Below are positions 60,057 through 64,000 of a DNA stretch of 64,000 nucleotides, in pieces (the stretch's first letter is position 1; the number at the start of each line of letters is the position of its first letter). The translations under genes and the position numbers were made by a program. The notes below the pieces were generated by a model that saw only the letters and a program-made list of their open reading frames with translations, searched no databases and was not told the origin of the DNA. The stretch is taken from contig JACJWG010000002.1 in the NCBI GenBank assembly GCA_020637235.1, forward strand, positions 310,001-374,000. Reading direction: 5' to 3'. The DNA comes from Acidimicrobiaceae bacterium. GTDB taxonomy: Bacteria; Actinomycetota; Acidimicrobiia; Acidimicrobiales; Ilumatobacteraceae.

Positions 60057-60620
60057 ATGCAGGAGTTCTCCACCGTCAGCTCGTCCTCCTACGACCCCGC
60101 CGCACTCGCCGCCAAGCTCACCGAGAAGTCGGCCGAGGGCTGGAGCGTCGTGAGCATCGTCTCCACCGGGGGCGAAGTGACGGCGTTCCTCAGCAAGGCC
60201 GCCGCTGGTGCTGCTGCCGACCACTCGGCGTCCGCGACCGAGCCCGCCGCCGAGCCCGCCGGCAGCGAACCCGCCGCCGACACGTCGAACTCGGCCGGGT
60301 CGTGGGGCGCCGTCAGCGGATCGACCCCCGCGGTCGAGCCGGCCGCCGCGCCCGAACCGGCGGTGAGCGAGCCGGCCGGATGGGCGGTCGCCCCCGAGCC
60401 GGCAGCCCCGACGCCCGAGCCCGCCGCGGCGTACCAGCCGGCGACCACCACCGCCTACACCCCCGCGCCGGCTGCCGCCGCGCCGGCCACCCCTGCGGTG
60501 CCTGCCGGCTGGTACGCCGATCCGGCCGGTCGCTTCGAGCTGCGCTACTGGGACGGCAGCACCTGGACCGAGCACGTGTCGCGCGCCGGCCAGCAGTACA
60601 CCGACCCGCCCGTCGCCTGA
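60057..60620 (+). CDS. DUF2510 protein with Pro/Ala-rich middle
   Basis: The 187-aa protein has an N-terminal short domain (MQEFSTVSSSSYDPAALAAKLTEKSAEGWSVVSIVSTGGEVTAFLSK), like DUF4177. A Pro/Ala/Glu-rich disordered middle follows. The C-terminal DUF2510 motif is PAGWYADPAGRFELRYWDGSTWTEHV, found in actinobacterial membrane-associated or secreted proteins. No signal peptide. TAGCAT at 60044 lies 13 nt before the ATG. Confidence 0.8.
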   Translation: MQEFSTVSSSSYDPAALAAKLTEKSAEGWSVVSIVSTGGEVTAFLSKAAAGAAADHSASATEPAAEPAGSEPAADTSNSAGSWGAVSGSTPAVEPAAAPEPAVSEPAGWAVAPEPAAPTPEPAAAYQPATTTAYTPAPAAAAPATPAVPAGWYADPAGRFELRYWDGSTWTEHVSRAGQQYTDPPVA

Positions 60621-60698
60621 TCCCGACCGCGACGAAGTGACCTTCGACCCGGCGCGTCGCCGGGCGCCGTCGAGTCGCGCGCACTACCGTCGACGGCC

Positions 60699-62249
60699 GT
60701 GCGTGCTACCTCCATCGGTCATGCCGGCATCCTGATCGAGACCGAGTTCGGTTCGATCACCTGCGATCCGTGGTTCGACCCGGCGTTCTTCGGGTCGTGG
60801 TTCGTGTTCCCGCGCAACGACCAGCTCGACCCCGATCTCCAGCACCGGATCGAGCATCCCGACTACCTCTACATCAGCCACATCCACGGCGACCACCTCG
60901 ACGAGACCTGGCTCCCCCACCACGTGAGCCGCGACGCCACCGTGTTGCTGCCCGGCTACCCGACGCGAGAGCTGGAGCGACGGCTGCGCGACATGGGCTT
61001 CACGAAGTTCATCCGCACCAGCGACGGTGAAGAGGTGCGCCTGAACGGTGAGCTCCGGATCGCGATCCACGTCGAGGTGAGCATCACCGACGGTCCGGGT
61101 GGGGACTCGGCGCTCGTGGTGAGCGACGGCCGGTCGCGCCTCGTGAACCAGAACGACTGCCGCACGAGCGACCTCGTCGCACTGCGCGCCCACGGGCCCG
61201 TCGACCTGCACTGGATCCAGTACTCCGGCGCGATCTGGTACCCGATGGTGTACGAAGAGACGCCCGAGACGATGCGCGAACTCGTCGATCTCAAGGTGGA
61301 GAGCCAGCTCACCAGGGCGATGCGCTACGTGGAGGCCGTCGGCGCGCGCGCCACGGTGCCGAGTGCCGGCCCGCCCGCGTTCCTCGACCCGGAGCTGTTC
61401 GGGCTCAATCGCATCGACGGCGACGAGCTGAACATCTTCCCCGACCAGCGCGTGTTCATGGACCGGCTCGCGCGAGGCGGCCACGAGGGCATCCTCGCGA
61501 TCCCGGGCACCACGATCGAGATCCGCCCCGACGGGTTCGAGGTCACACACCCGATGAGCGAGACCGACGTCGCCGCGATCTTCGAGCACAAGCGCGAGTA
61601 CCTCGAGAAGTACCAGGCCGACTACCTGCCCTGGCTCGACGCGATGAAGGCCGGCTGGACCGCCCACAGCGACGACCTGCTCGGCACCGTGCAGGCGTGG
61701 TGGGAACCCCTGCTGGCCATGGCTCCCACCCTGCGCGCCGGGGTGGGCGCCAACGTGCTGCTGCGCGCGGGGGACGTCGACATCCTCATCGACTTCCCGA
61801 ACGGCCAGGTGCGTGCCTGGCACGACGAGCCCTACGACTTCCGGTTCGTCATCCAGCGCGAACTCGTCGAGACCGTGGTCGCCCAGAAGGCCGTCGACTG
61901 GAGCAACTCACTGTTCCTCAGTGCGCGCTTCCGGGCGTGGCGCAGGGGCAACTACAACGAGTACGTCTACAACTTCTTCAAGTCGTTGTCGGTCGAGCGC
62001 ATGCGCCGCACCGAGGCCGAGGCGCTGCGCAAGGCCGACCCCGAGCGCAACGGCATGGCCGGCGAGGAGATCCGCATCGGTGACCACGTGTGCGAGCGCC
62101 TGTGCCCGCACCGCCAGGCCGACCTCGCCGTGTTCGGCGAGATCGAGGGCGACCACCTGGTGTGCACGCTGCACGGCTGGAAGTTCGACCTCGCCACCGG
62201 CGAATGCCTGAACGCCACCAACCGCAAGCTGAAGATCCGCCCGGCCTGA
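60699..62249 (+). CDS. MBL-fold hydrolase fused to C-terminal Rieske [2Fe-2S] domain
   Basis: The 516-aa protein has N-terminal UlaG/CMP-Neu5Ac-hydroxylase-like MBL sequence: TSIGHAGILIETEFGSITCDPWFDPAF, then YISHIHGDHLDETWLP (H-x-H-x-D-H). The C-terminus has Rieske ligands C469-x-H471 (CPHRQAD) and C489-x2-H492 (CTLHGWKFD), in the usual spacing. This order is the reverse of animal CMAH, where Rieske is N-terminal. Similar-length proteins occur in mycobacteria as recalled. It may be an oxygenase on a sugar or lipid substrate, with reductase supplied elsewhere. TACCGT at 60685 lies 14 nt before the GTG. Confidence 0.82.
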   Translation: MRATSIGHAGILIETEFGSITCDPWFDPAFFGSWFVFPRNDQLDPDLQHRIEHPDYLYISHIHGDHLDETWLPHHVSRDATVLLPGYPTRELERRLRDMGFTKFIRTSDGEEVRLNGELRIAIHVEVSITDGPGGDSALVVSDGRSRLVNQNDCRTSDLVALRAHGPVDLHWIQYSGAIWYPMVYEETPETMRELVDLKVESQLTRAMRYVEAVGARATVPSAGPPAFLDPELFGLNRIDGDELNIFPDQRVFMDRLARGGHEGILAIPGTTIEIRPDGFEVTHPMSETDVAAIFEHKREYLEKYQADYLPWLDAMKAGWTAHSDDLLGTVQAWWEPLLAMAPTLRAGVGANVLLRAGDVDILIDFPNGQVRAWHDEPYDFRFVIQRELVETVVAQKAVDWSNSLFLSARFRAWRRGNYNEYVYNFFKSLSVERMRRTEAEALRKADPERNGMAGEEIRIGDHVCERLCPHRQADLAVFGEIEGDHLVCTLHGWKFDLATGECLNATNRKLKIRPA

Positions 62250-62256
62250 AGCCGGG

Positions 62257-64000
62257 TCAGCGCACGGTGAGGCGGTAGGCGAACTCGTACACCCCCGGCG
62301 TGAGCCGGTACGGCGGCAAGGTGTCCGGCCCGCAGCTCGCGGTGCCGACACCGCGGTGCGCGACGTCGAGGTGCACCACCAGCTCGCGCCGGCGACGCAA
62401 CTCGGTGGCGGTGGGTGCCTCGTACAGGTCGTGCACGCGGTGGTGCGTGGCCGACACGTGCATCGCGAGCGGCTGGACCACGTCGAGCCGCACCGTACGG
62501 GCGTCGGGTCCCACACCGTCCGCGAACTCGAACCATCGGCAGTCGGTCCGCAAGCCGAACTCCTGGGGCACCAGGTAGGGCGAGGGATCGGGGGTGCCCT
62601 CCCACACGCCGAGCAGTGCGCCACGGTTGCGGTCGGGGTAGTTCTCGAACGGGCCCCGACCGAACCAGCGCAGCCGCTCGAAGCCTGCGGGCAGCTCGAA
62701 GGTGACACCCACGCGCGCCAGGTCGGCCAGCTCGTCGGGCACCACCACCCGGTGGCGGTACTCGACGGCGTCGCCGCTCGAGGCCCGGTCCCACGTGTGT
62801 TCCACCAGTTCGTCGGCGCGCCGCCGGTCGACGCCGGTGTCCTGCCAGTGCACGAGGGCGGTGCCGCCGACGCGGATGCGTCGCGACAGCTCGGGCATCA
62901 GCTTGAAGCCGTCGTTGTCGACCGGCGCGCGGAACAGGCAGAGCTCGATCGGCGAGACGAGCAACTCGTCGACAGCGGCCGGTGCGTCGTTCGGGCGGAA
63001 CCGACCCGGTCGGGCCGGTCGTGCGGCCCGGAGTTCGACCTGGTCCCACGCAGCGAGGTGGCCGGCCGAGGCATACCAGGTGGGACGCTTCAGGGTGAAG
63101 CACACCGACAACACCACCTGGCCGGTTCCGGGCGGCACCACCACCGGCACGGGCACGTCGGCCGACGCGAGGCCGGCGAGCTTCGGCAGGGTCAGCGTGC
63201 CACTGCGCACCTCGACGCCGTCGAGCAGGAGCGTCCAGCGGGCGTCGAAGGACTCGAGCCCGACGAAGGACTGTCGGTTGGTGATGCGCAGCGTGCCCCG
63301 CGGGCCGCGAGTCACCCTCACGGGCCGGTACACCCAGGCCACCTCGTGCATCGCCGGATGCGGCTCGAGGTCGGCCGACACCAGACCGTCGGCGACGAAG
63401 TTGCCGTCATGGGGCGTCTCGCCGAACTGACCGCCGTAGGCGAGACGCACGGTGCCGTCGGGCAGCGTCTGGCGGATGCCGTGGTCCTTCCACTCCCACA
63501 AGAATCCGCCCTGCAGACCTGGCGTCGCCTCGATCGTGTCCCAGTAGTCGGCCAGCGTGCCGTTCGAGTTGCCCATCGCGTGCGAGTACTCGCACAGGAT
63601 GAGCGGACGCGTGCCCGCACCGCGCTCGCCGTAGCGCCGGATCGCGTCGATCGGGGCGTACATCGGGCAGACCAGGTCGCTCGCAGCGAGGCCGCCGTCC
63701 ACCCATCCGGCGTGGAACGGCGCGCCCTCGTAGTGCAACGGCCGGCTCGGATCGGCGCGACGGATCCACCCGGCGAGGGCGTCGTGGTGCCGCCCGTAGC
63801 CGCTCTCGTTGCCGAGACTCCACAGCAGGATCGATGGGTGGTTGCGGTCGCGCTGCACCATCCGCGAGCCGCGCGCCAGCCAGGTCGCGAGGTACGCCGG
63901 GTCGTCGCAGAGGCTCGTGTTGTACGCGTGGCTCTCGATGTTCGCCTCGTCGATCACGTACATGCCGAACTCGTCGCAGAGGTCGTAGAAACGCGAGTCG
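62257..64000 (-). CDS. lacZ: GH2 beta-galactosidase (LacZ-like), C-terminal part; start outside window
   Basis: The frame is open to base 64000. It includes FYDLCDEFGMYVIDEANIESHAYN, then SLGNESGYG (acid/base Glu), LILCEYSHAMGNSNG (nucleophile Glu), and the late Bgal_small_N domain (DNDGFKLM, RLRWFGRGPFENYPDRNRGALLG). This is classic GH2 LacZ architecture: TIM barrel plus C-terminal beta-sandwich. It hydrolyses terminal beta-galactosides; regulators are not in the window. It is convergent with the MBL-Rieske gene, 7 bp apart. Confidence 0.93.
   Translation of the reverse strand, partial: DSRFYDLCDEFGMYVIDEANIESHAYNTSLCDDPAYLATWLARGSRMVQRDRNHPSILLWSLGNESGYGRHHDALAGWIRRADPSRPLHYEGAPFHAGWVDGGLAASDLVCPMYAPIDAIRRYGERGAGTRPLILCEYSHAMGNSNGTLADYWDTIEATPGLQGGFLWEWKDHGIRQTLPDGTVRLAYGGQFGETPHDGNFVADGLVSADLEPHPAMHEVAWVYRPVRVTRGPRGTLRITNRQSFVGLESFDARWTLLLDGVEVRSGTLTLPKLAGLASADVPVPVVVPPGTGQVVLSVCFTLKRPTWYASAGHLAAWDQVELRAARPARPGRFRPNDAPAAVDELLVSPIELCLFRAPVDNDGFKLMPELSRRIRVGGTALVHWQDTGVDRRRADELVEHTWDRASSGDAVEYRHRVVVPDELADLARVGVTFELPAGFERLRWFGRGPFENYPDRNRGALLGVWEGTPDPSPYLVPQEFGLRTDCRWFEFADGVGPDARTVRLDVVQPLAMHVSATHHRVHDLYEAPTATELRRRRELVVHLDVAHRGVGTASCGPDTLPPYRLTPGVYEFAYRLTVR

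Overview
The window is GC-rich, densely packed actinobacterial chromosome with GTG and TTG starts. It most likely comes from the Acidimicrobiia (Ilumatobacter-like). Support: a menaquinone-reductase-type flavoprotein, two CoA/hotdog-type lipid enzymes, type I sulfatases, an SDR whose motifs match halohydrin dehalogenases (a type known from Ilumatobacter), and very many apparently leaderless genes. No phage, IS element, CRISPR array or rRNA is visible. There is one tRNA gene, tRNA-Ser(UGA).

Layout. 1-3.3 kb: end of an OleC-type beta-lactone synthetase, an OleD-type reductase and a MenJ-like flavoprotein. 3.3-8.4 kb (minus): CaiB/BaiF CoA-transferase, then a tight SDR/halohydrin-dehalogenase-like, sulfatase and DinB-like operon. 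8.4-16.4 kb (plus): META-domain lipoprotein, TetR regulator with a palindromic operator, then a DUF1330-like protein, MBL hydrolase, haloalkane dehalogenase, SRPBCC protein, second sulfatase and SulP transporter. 16.4-20.7 kb: divergent EamA exporter/LysR pair, PhyH dioxygenase, divergent SRPBCC/TetR pair around an operator. 20.7-30.5 kb: large LuxR ATPase regulator, MFS transporter behind a long hairpin, MaoC-like protein, two membrane-anchored unknowns, CHAD protein. 30.5-38.3 kb: alpha/beta hydrolase, WYL regulator divergent from a DrrAB-type ABC exporter, GGDEF protein, zinc-type dehydrogenase, Gfo/Idh oxidoreductase and amidohydrolase. 38.2-49.1 kb: a SARP/BTAD-AAA regulator and what looks like its local regulon (MBL hydrolase, two lipoproteins, HtrA-like protease). 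49.1-51.1 kb: one AAA/DUF4143 gene between a 20-bp copy of the tRNA-Ser 3' end and the tRNA itself. 51.1-64 kb: GlcG/HbpS, YqeY, PheA, LarB-LarC, thioredoxin-like plus DsbB-like, rhodanese plus ABC transporter, DUF2510 protein, MBL-Rieske fusion, and a partial GH2 beta-galactosidase.

Two regulatory observations stand out. First, four promoters (42375, 44392, 47798, 48448) each carry three direct heptamers of CTGCAAG/CGCCAAG type at exact 11-bp pitch, ending exactly 10 bp before a -10-like hexamer. This is the architecture of SARP (AfsR/DnrI-family) operators, and a SARP-family gene lies beside them. Second, about two dozen genes on both strands have a (C/T)ANNNT hexamer whose first base lies 11-14 nt before the start codon, usually with no Shine-Dalgarno, which implies widespread leaderless transcription. 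Assignments rest on motif reading and recalled family features; no searches were run.
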